Positions 1 through 7,230 of a DNA stretch of 12,972 bases are shown here, piece by piece. Each line of letters begins with the position of its first letter. The first letter of the stretch is position 1. The translations under genes and the position numbers were made by a program. This DNA is from Chloroflexota bacterium. Lineage in GTDB: Bacteria > Chloroflexota > Anaerolineae > Anaerolineales > Villigracilaceae. The notes beneath the pieces were generated by a model. The model ran no database searches and was not told the origin of the DNA. It saw only the letters and a program-made list of their open reading frames with translations. Location: contig JACPVD010000205.1 in NCBI GenBank assembly GCA_016191895.1, forward strand, positions 1 to 12,972, in the 5' to 3' direction.

Positions 1-1976
1 CCGAGGAAGCCGCGGATGGTGACCAACGGGGATTTAAGGTCGTGGGAAACGGTGTAGGTAAAGCGTTCCAACTCGGCATTCTTGGATTCGAGTTCGTTGA
101 TGAAGGTTTGTCGCTGGGACAGTTCCTCCCGCAGCGCGGAATTAAGGCGTGAATTTTCGATGGCCAGCCCGGCGTATCCGGCAAACAGGCGCAATGCCTC
201 CAATTGTTCCCCTTCAATCGAACGATGGGTGATTCCGTTGTCGGCGCAGATCACAGCGACAGGTTTGCTCCCGGCCCAGGCCGCAACCGCCACATAATCC
301 TTCACGCCGTGCATTTCATGGCCTTCCGGGATATTGTTTTCCGTGTCGTAATTGCGTGTGAAATAAATGCCATCCGGGCTTTGAAGAACGGCGGAAAATG
401 TCGCGCCGAGGGGAAACGATAAATCCCAAAGTTCCACCATTTCGCCGGAATTATTCGTTCCGACCGTATCGTCCATGGACCCCGTTTCCGGGTTGAAGAG
501 AAAGATCGCAAGACGGTCATAGCCGAGGACATCGTGAACGCCATGCCAAATTTTAACGATCGTGGAGCGCAGGTCGTCAAGTTCGGTGACGCGCTTTCCC
601 AGTTGCATCACTTTTTCGAGCATTGCATGCCGCTGGCGTTCGGCCTCCTGCGCTTTCTTGTGTTCGGTGATCTCGCGCGCAATGCCGGTTGTGCCGATCA
701 CCTGTCCGCTTTCGTTCAGGATGGGGGTCTTGGTGGTCTCCACCCAATATTCCCTGCCGGCGCTGTCCTGCTGTAATTCTTCCATGCTTTTGCGCCGGCG
801 GCTTTGCATTACCTCCACGTCGTCCTTGCGATAACTTTCAGCATATTCCTTCGGCCAGATATCCGAATCGGTTTTACCGATGATATCCGCGGCGCTCATT
901 CCGGCTGTTTTGATAAATTGCTCGTTCACGGCGATATAACGGCTGTCCAGATCCTTCAGCCATGCAATATCAGGGATATTGTTCAGGATCGCAGCCTGTT
1001 GCAGAAGAATCTGCTGCGTTTTTTCCTGCGCTTCCCTTTGTTCCGTCACATCCCTCGTCGCGCCAAAGATTCCAACCAGGCGGTTTTTCGTTTCATCCCA
1101 AACCGGATGCGCGAAAACCTGATTCCAACGCGCCTCGCCGTTTTTTGTGAGCGTGCGCACCTCTGTTTTTACGGCCTGGTTTTTATGGAGCAGTTCCATA
1201 TCCTTCGAGTCTTTTTCGAACTCATCCGGGTGCAGGTGCGCCAGCCAGCCGCCGCTTGCCATGTATTCTTCGAAAGTATAGCCGGTCATTTTCTCGAAGG
1301 CTCCCGCCACCCAACTGATGCGCGATTTCCCTTCCGCGTTGACCTCGCTGGAGAATACATAATCGAAACTCACCTGCGAGATCAAGCGATACTTTTCCTC
1401 GCTGGCGCGCGCTCTTGCAAGCGCGGTTTTCAAGGTGCGCGATGAAAGGTGTTGAAGCGTGGCCGCCAGGGGAAACAACAACAGACTGACGATCCAGGTG
1501 GTGAGCGGGGATGATTCAACCCCATCGAGCGGGAGGTCTTTTCGACCCAGCGTCATCCATCCGCCCGCCGCAAGCGAAAGAAAGGTGTAGGCTGTCGAGC
1601 CCCTTCCGCCCAGCAGGATTCCCGCAATAACGATCACCAGCCCGTATCCGAGAGTATAGGCTTCGCTCTTCACGCCGTTGCTTGTATATGCGGTGACTGT
1701 GAAGAACAGCCAGAACGCGCTCACCTGAATCATGGATGCCGCCCGTACATATCCGCGATGCAGCATGATCAACAGGGCCGCGTTTACTACTTCGCCAAAT
1801 ACCGCCTGAAGGATCGCACGGGGCACTTGCTCGGGCTCTTGCAGTAAGGTGTATATTAAATATGGAATTGGAACACAGATGAGAGTCCACAAAACGACGT
1901 GAAGCACAAAGGTTTGCTGTGTTTTGATCTCATCGTCGAATACCGGGGGGGCCAAGAGCCGCTTAATAAAACTCAT
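1..1976 (-). CDS. Membrane-anchored PAS-PAS-GAF sensor histidine kinase, C-terminus cut by window edge
   Basis: The minus frame is open from an ATG at 1976 to the window edge, giving 658 codons with no stop. Residues 1-175 contain about five or six hydrophobic segments (near 22-45, 53-72, 80-97, 107-123, 127-143 and 158-174), an N-terminal membrane sensor region I cannot name. Two PAS domains follow (about 195-310 and 325-438; the first ends GIFGATRDVTEQ, the second GTTGIAREITEH), then a GAF-like domain (about 460-610) and a short coiled coil. The HisKA box FTYTVSHDLKSP carries the predicted phospho-accepting His645. The rest of the dimerisation domain and the whole ATPase domain lie outside the window. 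By family knowledge it autophosphorylates and passes phosphate to a response regulator; none is visible here. The start overlaps the selB stop as ATGA, which implies translational coupling. The signal sensed cannot be told. Confidence 0.93.
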   Translation of the reverse strand, partial: MSFIKRLLAPPVFDDEIKTQQTFVLHVVLWTLICVPIPYLIYTLLQEPEQVPRAILQAVFGEVVNAALLIMLHRGYVRAASMIQVSAFWLFFTVTAYTSNGVKSEAYTLGYGLVIVIAGILLGGRGSTAYTFLSLAAGGWMTLGRKDLPLDGVESSPLTTWIVSLLLFPLAATLQHLSSRTLKTALARARASEEKYRLISQVSFDYVFSSEVNAEGKSRISWVAGAFEKMTGYTFEEYMASGGWLAHLHPDEFEKDSKDMELLHKNQAVKTEVRTLTKNGEARWNQVFAHPVWDETKNRLVGIFGATRDVTEQREAQEKTQQILLQQAAILNNIPDIAWLKDLDSRYIAVNEQFIKTAGMSAADIIGKTDSDIWPKEYAESYRKDDVEVMQSRRRKSMEELQQDSAGREYWVETTKTPILNESGQVIGTTGIAREITEHKKAQEAERQRHAMLEKVMQLGKRVTELDDLRSTIVKIWHGVHDVLGYDRLAIFLFNPETGSMDDTVGTNNSGEMVELWDLSFPLGATFSAVLQSPDGIYFTRNYDTENNIPEGHEMHGVKDYVAVAAWAGSKPVAVICADNGITHRSIEGEQLEALRLFAGYAGLAIENSRLNSALREELSQRQTFINELESKNAELERFTYTVSHDLKSPLVTIRGFL

Positions 1977-3871
1977 GGGTTTTTCAGTTTCCTGAAATCG
2001 CCGTCGCGCACTGTAATACCGATGGAATCCAGATGCTCCAGCAAGGCCTGTGCATACTTGCGCGTTGTCTTGAAAAGGTCGCGTGTTTCGGCAAGGGTGA
2101 TCTGCCCGTTTTCTTGAATCGTCGCGCGAATCTTTTCCGCCATCGAATCGTAATCGCTCTTACGGAAGAGCACGTCCGCTGAAACGGCAACCAATTCCTT
2201 TAATTCGATCAACGCGTTGACGACTTCCTCGCCCGCCTCCGTTTGACATTCCTTGACGCTCGGCGTGGAATACGGATTCGACTCAAACCCGCGCATCAAT
2301 TTCTCGGCCTTTGCCTGTTCCGCCTCATTGAAACGGATCTCATGCCCGGCCTTTGCCGCCCAAAGACCTCCGTCGACGACGGCTTTGTTTTCAATCAATT
2401 TGTTGAGCGCGGCGTTGAATATGCGCGGCGGAAGTTTCGATTTACTCTTCAACTCTTCGCGTGGCATGCCGCGCCTTAACCGAAACTGGCTGTGATGCGC
2501 GTCGAGCAAGCCTTCGATTCGGTGTTTGATCTTGTTCCATTGCGGAAGCGCGATAATGAGCGATTCGCCCGCCGCTGAAAGGTCGCCGGGTTCCAGCGGA
2601 ATCAGTTTTCCGTTTTGGATCAATTCATCGAGCGCGTTTTGGGCGTTCGCCGCTTCAAGACGCGACTTTTTCACCGTGTCTTTGATGCTCGAGGCATGGA
2701 GCGCAAGCGCAGCTTCGAATAAAACATCCGCAGGGGAGCCTTGCATCAGCAACTCAAGCGATCTCAAAACGGATTCGTCAAAGCGCTTATGCCGGCCTTT
2801 TGGCTGGTGATCGATGATCATGCCGCCGCCGAGTGTTTCGCTGGGAGAGGGTCGCCGTAAAATATACCGGTCTCCGCGCACGGCAACGATGTCTTCGCGC
2901 AGTTCGAGTTGAATCCAGCCCTCTTTGCCGGGTTTTAGCTCCTCTGCGCCAAGCAGGCGGAGTGTTCCTACCGTTTCGCTTGCACCCACAAAGAACTTCA
3001 CCTCGTCTCCGTGATTGACCGGCGAGGACGCGTCTTTCAACAAGCGAAAGCGCGCATCGATCCTCCTTGTGGAATGGTATTGCTTTGTATGGGCGACTAC
3101 TTCCCCGCGTCGAATCGATTCCATGTTCACGCCGGAGATGTTAACAGCAACGCGCGAACCGGGTACGGCTATCTCTTCTTTTTTCCTGTGAGTTTGAAGC
3201 CCGCGCACCCTGCCCGATGCCCCGCCTGGCAGTATTTCCACTTCATCGCCGACGGAGAGATACCCGTCAATGAGCGTTCCGGTGACGACGGTTCCAAACC
3301 CGCTCATGCTGAACACGCGGTCAATCGGCAGGCGCGGACGGTTGAGGTCCGGCCTTGCGGGTTTGTCTTCCAATAGTTTTGTGAGGGTTGTGAGGAGGAT
3401 GTCGAGTCCGCTGTTGGTTTTGGCGGAGACTCTGACGATGGGCGCGTCTTTGAGGACGGTATCGCTCACAGCGCCGCGAATGTCTGTTTCGAGCAGGTCA
3501 AGCCAGGCTGAGTCGGGAGCGAGGTCGGTTTTCGTCAGTACGATCACCCCGGCAGGAATCTGCAATAAATCCAGAATTGCAAGATGTTCCCTGGTTTGCG
3601 GCATTACGCCCTCGTCCGCCGCGATAACAAGCAGGGCTGCGTCGATTCCTCCCACGCCCGAAAGCATATTGCCGATGAAGTCGCGGTGACCGGGCACGTC
3701 CACGATTCCGATCTCTTCGCCCTTTGGCAGGGTGAGCCAGCCGAAGCCGAGTTCGATGGTCATTTCGCGAAGTTGCTCTTCTTTGAGGCGGTCGGGGTGT
3801 GTGCCAGTGAGCGCCGCAATGAGCGTGGACTTCCCGTGATCTACATGGCCTGCCGTGCCAATGACTCGCAT
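1973..3871 (-). CDS. selB: Selenocysteine-specific translation elongation factor SelB
   Basis: This 632-residue GTPase brings Sec-tRNA(Sec) to ribosomes paused at UGA codons followed by a SECIS hairpin. The G domain shows G1 GHVDHGKS (8-15), the switch I stretch REMTIELGF (35-43), G3 DVPGH (58-62) and G4 TKTD (113-116). EF-Tu-like beta-barrel domains follow (the second opens near DRVFSMSGFGTVVTGTL). The C-terminal part of about 240 residues has the length and helical, charged character of the SelB winged-helix repeats that bind SECIS RNA. The DRLKEEQ stretch before switch I is typical of SelB and separates it from EF-Tu and IF2. The length fits the family. The ATG at 3871 is preceded by GAGGAAAG at a suitable spacing. 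The histidine kinase gene follows with a 4-nt overlap. No selA, selD, tRNA-Sec or obvious selenoprotein gene lies in the window, so the rest of the pathway must be elsewhere. Confidence 0.96.
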   Translation of the reverse strand: MRVIGTAGHVDHGKSTLIAALTGTHPDRLKEEQLREMTIELGFGWLTLPKGEEIGIVDVPGHRDFIGNMLSGVGGIDAALLVIAADEGVMPQTREHLAILDLLQIPAGVIVLTKTDLAPDSAWLDLLETDIRGAVSDTVLKDAPIVRVSAKTNSGLDILLTTLTKLLEDKPARPDLNRPRLPIDRVFSMSGFGTVVTGTLIDGYLSVGDEVEILPGGASGRVRGLQTHRKKEEIAVPGSRVAVNISGVNMESIRRGEVVAHTKQYHSTRRIDARFRLLKDASSPVNHGDEVKFFVGASETVGTLRLLGAEELKPGKEGWIQLELREDIVAVRGDRYILRRPSPSETLGGGMIIDHQPKGRHKRFDESVLRSLELLMQGSPADVLFEAALALHASSIKDTVKKSRLEAANAQNALDELIQNGKLIPLEPGDLSAAGESLIIALPQWNKIKHRIEGLLDAHHSQFRLRRGMPREELKSKSKLPPRIFNAALNKLIENKAVVDGGLWAAKAGHEIRFNEAEQAKAEKLMRGFESNPYSTPSVKECQTEAGEEVVNALIELKELVAVSADVLFRKSDYDSMAEKIRATIQENGQITLAETRDLFKTTRKYAQALLEHLDSIGITVRDGDFRKLKNP

Positions 3872-3920
3872 GGTTGAATTTTCTTTCCTCTTTCGCGAAG
3901 AAGGATGAAAATGAGTCCAA

Positions 3921-3929
3921 ATAATGCCA
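3921..3929 (-). promoter_or_regulatory. Weak extended -10 candidate for selB
   Basis: On the minus strand this reads TGGCATTAT, a TGn element followed by a hexamer matching TATAAT at 4 of 6 positions, about 50 nt before the selB start. No clear -35 is seen. It lies just after a hairpin, which would suit a new transcript starting after termination of the upstream gene. The match is weak and could be chance. Confidence 0.25.
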
Positions 3930-3932
3930 ATC

Positions 3933-3952
3933 GGCGCGTGAGAGAACGCGCC
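3933..3952 (-). terminator. GC-rich hairpin between the coiled-coil gene and selB
   Basis: A perfect 7-bp stem (GGCGCGT and ACGCGCC) encloses a 6-nt loop. It lies 24 nt after the coiled-coil gene's stop in the minus direction. The stem is strong, but it is followed by GATTGGCATTATTT and not a clean T run. It may be an imperfect terminator, an attenuator or a protein site ahead of selB. It does not resemble the two hairpin terminators further right. Confidence 0.4.
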
Positions 3953-3975
3953 CTACGCCGCGTTGTTGAAGGATT

Positions 3976-5163
3976 TTATTTCTTTGTTTTCTTTCCGTGC
4001 CCCATGATACGCTGGTAGGATGTCATCCATTCATGCGCCACGTTCATCAACTCCTGTAATTCCTTTTCGGTGGCATCGGTGGTCTGGTGCAGTTGATCCT
4101 GCAAGACTTGAAGCGAGTCATCCAGCGGGGCGATGCGGCTGTCCACCTTTTGCAGATCCTTGCGGATTTCGCGGAACGATTCTTCCGAGGAGAGGCTGTA
4201 ACCTGTCCAGCGTTTTTGGTCGTCGGTCTTGAAACTGACCCATTCCTGTCTCAGACGGTCTTCCGCGAGGCGTTGCATTTCGGTCACTTCATTGATACGG
4301 CGCTCAAGTTTGGCGTTGATCTCTGAGAAGGATTCCTGTGCCTTTTTTGCGCCGCGCATGACTTCGTCCATGTTTTGGATGTGGGTGTCGAGCGCCGCCG
4401 TCTCCTTTTGGAAGGACTCATATTTTTCCTTCCATTCCTTCCATGCGCGGTCGCGATCGATTTGGGCCAGGGATTGTTGTTCGAGGAAGGCGGCTTGCGC
4501 CTGTTTGCGTTCGAGTTCGGAGGCGATCAGGTCGGTGAAGCGGCTCTCGATGTTTTTCACGCTGTCGGCGGTGACAGTTGCCTTGTCGCGATTTTCGTCG
4601 ATGCGTTTGCGCAGGGCGGTCACTTCGCCTTGGATATCGGCGACCCGTTTCAGGTCGTTTTTTCGCGTCTCTTCCACGGCTTTGAAGGAATGTGCCATGT
4701 CGTCCCGGCCGCGGGCGACTTCATCCACGCGCAGGTTGAGATCGGCAATGTTATTGAGGGCACGCTGGATTTCATCGCCGCGCTCCTTGAGTTGTTTTTT
4801 GATTTCGGTCAGGTTGGTGGCGGCTTTCAGTTGAAGGACAGCCTTGTTGACATCGCTGAATTCCGATTGAATCCGCTTTGCGCTTTCGCGTTCGGCACGG
4901 ACGCGTTCCTTTTCATTTTCTTCGATGGATTTTGTAAACTCGTTTCGCTGTTTGGCCAGGTTGTCTTCGAATAGGTCGATGCGCTTTGTCACCGGGGCAA
5001 TTTCTTTTATCTGTTTGCCCAGCGTTTTGATTTGTTCTGAAACCGCGTTGACCGTCGTTTCAAAGGATGACAAACGCCCGCCCAGCGAGGTCAACGTGTC
5101 CTGATTCTCGCGCTGTTGCTTGTCCAGCCATTCGAGTCGTTTGATGATTTGTTCGAATTCCAT
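3976..5163 (-). CDS. Soluble coiled-coil protein of unknown function
   Basis: This 395-residue protein is almost entirely predicted long helix. It is very rich in Glu, Lys, Arg and Gln with heptad-like spacing of Leu/Ile/Val throughout, and has no Cys, no signal peptide and no membrane segment. Proline is rare (for example EIAPVTK near residue 55 and RIAPLDD near 340), marking likely breaks between coils. A cluster of aromatic residues, including WKEWKEKYESF, interrupts the coil near residue 240. The C-terminus ends in a basic tail, GHGKKTKK. It looks like a structural or tethering protein of the SMC/Tar-like coiled-coil kind, but no ATPase head or other catalytic motif is present, so I assign no function. 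The start is supported by GGAGAG just before the ATG at 5163. It has its own extended -10 promoter downstream of the membrane trio and is followed by a hairpin, so it is probably a separate transcript. Confidence 0.85.
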   Translation of the reverse strand: MEFEQIIKRLEWLDKQQRENQDTLTSLGGRLSSFETTVNAVSEQIKTLGKQIKEIAPVTKRIDLFEDNLAKQRNEFTKSIEENEKERVRAERESAKRIQSEFSDVNKAVLQLKAATNLTEIKKQLKERGDEIQRALNNIADLNLRVDEVARGRDDMAHSFKAVEETRKNDLKRVADIQGEVTALRKRIDENRDKATVTADSVKNIESRFTDLIASELERKQAQAAFLEQQSLAQIDRDRAWKEWKEKYESFQKETAALDTHIQNMDEVMRGAKKAQESFSEINAKLERRINEVTEMQRLAEDRLRQEWVSFKTDDQKRWTGYSLSSEESFREIRKDLQKVDSRIAPLDDSLQVLQDQLHQTTDATEKELQELMNVAHEWMTSYQRIMGHGKKTKK

Positions 5164-5201
5164 GTCGCTCTCCGGTAAGTGTGGGGAAGTGGATCGGCAA
5201 A

Positions 5202-5210
5202 ATTATAGCA
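5202..5210 (-). promoter_or_regulatory. Extended -10 promoter for the coiled-coil gene
   Basis: The minus strand reads TGCTATAAT, a perfect extended -10 (TGn plus the consensus TATAAT), in the 61-bp gap after the NuoN-like gene. A start about 7 nt downstream would give a leader of roughly 30 nt holding the GGAGAG ribosome site. No convincing -35 is seen, which is usual for extended -10 promoters. Confidence 0.65.
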
Positions 5211-5224
5211 TGCCGCAAAGCGGG

Positions 5225-6622
5225 TTACTGGCTGAGGCGGCTGAACAATGCCGGCAGGCTGGCGATGAAAGGTTGTAGCGCCTGTGGGAAAATTCCGAGG
5301 ACAAACAACCCAAGCGCGCCCAAGCCAAGCATGACTCGCTGTGTCCAGGATTCGTTCAATTCCCAGGCCTTGTTCTCTTCCGCCATGACGAAAACAGCCA
5401 GGGTGCGAAACGCGGCGATCAGCAGGCCGATCAACCCCAGGAAGGCCCAAAATGAGGTCGCAAGCGATTGTCCGGCCAGTTCCTGCCATAAGGCCGTTCG
5501 CGGCGGGAAGCCGGCAAGCAAGGGAAAGCCAGCCATCGAAAGGTGCGCAAGGATGATTCCGGCCGCCGCTGCCGGGTGACTGCGCGCCATTCCCTGTATT
5601 TCGCTGAATTGCAGGGAATACGCCTTGCGTTTGATGATCGACAACGCCAGCGACCATACTGCCAGTTCGAGTCCGCGGGGGACGAGCAGGAGAAATACAA
5701 TGTTGACGACCTCCGTTGAGGCCAGCCCCAATGCAAGAACGACAAGGCCGGTCTCCACAATGGAGGCGTAGCCCATGATACGCCCGATATGTTTTTGCTG
5801 TGAGGCAAAGATTCCGCCGCTTGCCGCCATAAGCGCCCCCGCGAATCGAATCGCGTTTGAAAATTGCGGCGACTCGCGAAGCCAGGCGTAACGATCTAAA
5901 AACCCGAGAGCAAAAACCGCCGTGAACATCGGCAACGCCCAAAGCAGAAATCCCGTTGCGTAAGGGGATGCTTCTTCTGTAAGCATGGGAATCCAGCTAT
6001 AAAGCGGAAAGACCGCCAGCAGGAACGCAAATCCCAGCCCAAGCATCACGCCCGCCTGCGCCGTGCTTCCGATATTGCCGGGGCTGGCTTCCACGCCGGC
6101 AAGCATCCAGCCTGAAAAAAGGATGAACGGCATGGCGAGGGTCTGGTAGATCAAAAAACGGATGATGCCGCGCCCCGGCCTTTGATACAACGGAACCAGC
6201 AGGGGAATAACCAGCATCGCGGCCATGTTCAACAATAACGCCGCAAACAGGAACGGCTCCACCGCGATGGACGCGGTCAACAGGGATACAATCATCAATC
6301 CCAGCGAGACGAAACGATGCGCCGTACCTGAGGCCTGTGTGCCAAAGAACCATAGCGCGGCCAATCCGTAAATGATTGCAAGCAGGGGCCTATCTGCCGT
6401 GTTCAGTGCGAATGTGCGCCCAAAAAATTGAATTGACGGCGCGATCTTGACCGAGATCGTTCCCAGCAACATGGCCGTATCGATGGGAAGAATCAACGCG
6501 ACGACGGCAAGGCTTGCGGCGACCGCCCCGGCGATCAGCGGGGAGATGCGTTCGCCCAAAAGAAACAGAATTAAAACCCCCGTGGCAAACGGAATTAAAA
6601 CCCAAATGATCGGGGCGCTCAT
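5225..6622 (-). CDS. NuoN/HyfF/MrpD-like proton-conducting membrane protein (divergent)
   Basis: This 465-residue, almost wholly hydrophobic protein has about 13 or 14 membrane segments and belongs to the proton-antiporter membrane family (complex I NuoL/M/N, hydrogenase HyfB/D/F, Mrp A/D). The best signature is GIFASQQKHIGRIMGYASIVETGL (split as GIFASQQKHIG, 270-280, and RIMGYASIVETGL, 281-293), matching the NuoN pattern of a loop ending in R-x-(L/M)-x-Y-(S/A)-S-I. SMAGFPLLAGFPPR (362-375) matches the SLAGIPPxxGFxGK region. By eye alignment, residues usually needed for proton transfer differ: the TM5 Glu aligns with Leu (FAALLLNM, about 126-133), the TM7 Lys in GLGFK is Ala199, and the TM12 Lys is Arg375. 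It may therefore not pump in the usual way. The ATG at 6622 overlaps the upstream gene's stop as ATGA. It is the last gene of the trio. Confidence 0.87.
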   Translation of the reverse strand: MSAPIIWVLIPFATGVLILFLLGERISPLIAGAVAASLAVVALILPIDTAMLLGTISVKIAPSIQFFGRTFALNTADRPLLAIIYGLAALWFFGTQASGTAHRFVSLGLMIVSLLTASIAVEPFLFAALLLNMAAMLVIPLLVPLYQRPGRGIIRFLIYQTLAMPFILFSGWMLAGVEASPGNIGSTAQAGVMLGLGFAFLLAVFPLYSWIPMLTEEASPYATGFLLWALPMFTAVFALGFLDRYAWLRESPQFSNAIRFAGALMAASGGIFASQQKHIGRIMGYASIVETGLVVLALGLASTEVVNIVFLLLVPRGLELAVWSLALSIIKRKAYSLQFSEIQGMARSHPAAAAGIILAHLSMAGFPLLAGFPPRTALWQELAGQSLATSFWAFLGLIGLLIAAFRTLAVFVMAEENKAWELNESWTQRVMLGLGALGLFVLGIFPQALQPFIASLPALFSRLSQ

Positions 6623-7230
6623 GATTCATCCCCGCTTTCAAAAACCGACGACCCCGCCGCCAGCAGATAGGACCCGGCGATTCCAAGCCCAAGATTGGTC
6701 ACCGCCAGCAGGCCGTTGACGAGAATCGAACTTTCCACAGCGGCGTAGAGAATTTCGAAGCCAGCCAGCAACATGAGCAGGCCGAGAGTTACTCTTAACA
6801 CATCGGAGGTGAGTCCCAATTGCATCATTCCCGCGCCAATCAGGAGCAGGCTCCCGGCGATCACCGGCAAGCCGAGGCCGGGCGTGCCCGCTTCGATGCG
6901 CGCCATCGACCCCGCGGCAACCAGGGCGATAATGCCGATGAGGATGATGCGAAAGCCGCGCCCATGCCGGATGAAATCGTCTTCCGCATTGTCTTCGTCT
7001 GTTGGAAGCCCGAGCCGGGTCATGCCGAGTGCGGCCACCACCATCCAGCCGGTGATGAGTTTTGCCGAACCCATCACAAAAGGCAGGTGGCGCGTTGTCA
7101 GCCAGAAGGTGGCGATGTATTGCGCGGCCAGCGCGCCGAGAATCACGCGCCAATCGCGGTGAGCCAGCGTTACAAACGATGTTGCCAGAATCAAGCCGAC
7201 CGCAATCCACGAGATAATATCGGTTGCCAT
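6619..7230 (-). CDS. HyfE/NuoK-like small membrane protein
   Basis: The 203-residue protein has about six or seven hydrophobic segments and no hydrophilic domain. A charged loop (PTDEDNAEDDFIRHGRG, about 76-92) separates the N-terminal segments from the rest. The C-terminal half resembles the NuoK fold: LLMLLAGFEILYAAVES (151-167) parallels the NuoK pattern G-x-E-x-x-x-x-A-V, keeping Glu159, with a second Glu166. Length and topology fit hydrogenase-4 component E (HyfE), where a NuoK-like part follows extra N-terminal helices. In such complexes the subunit sits between the antiporter-like proteins and the catalytic arm. Here it lies between the L-like and N-like genes: its ATG directly follows the upstream TAG with no gap, with AGGGG about 9 nt before the start, and its stop overlaps the next ATG. 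Assignment as HyfE-like is by pattern memory and moderately sure. Confidence 0.8.
   Translation of the reverse strand: MATDIISWIAVGLILATSFVTLAHRDWRVILGALAAQYIATFWLTTRHLPFVMGSAKLITGWMVVAALGMTRLGLPTDEDNAEDDFIRHGRGFRIILIGIIALVAAGSMARIEAGTPGLGLPVIAGSLLLIGAGMMQLGLTSDVLRVTLGLLMLLAGFEILYAAVESSILVNGLLAVTNLGLGIAGSYLLAAGSSVFESGDES

Noticed and set aside
804..1445. Plus-strand open frame of 213 codons
   Set aside because: Antisense to the PAS domains of the histidine kinase, whose frame is open and motif-rich throughout; the plus peptide has no recognisable feature.
3872..5163. tRNA-Sec or other tRNA near selB
   Set aside because: I looked for a T-loop pattern of the GGTTCGAATCC type on both strands; the only near matches, such as GTTCGAATTCC close to 5150, are inside genes and lack a cloverleaf.
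5091..5942. Minus-strand open frame of 283 codons
   Set aside because: Shadow of the NuoN-like gene in another frame; it crosses the promoter and start of the coiled-coil gene, and its Arg/Cys/Gly-rich product is typical of out-of-frame translation.
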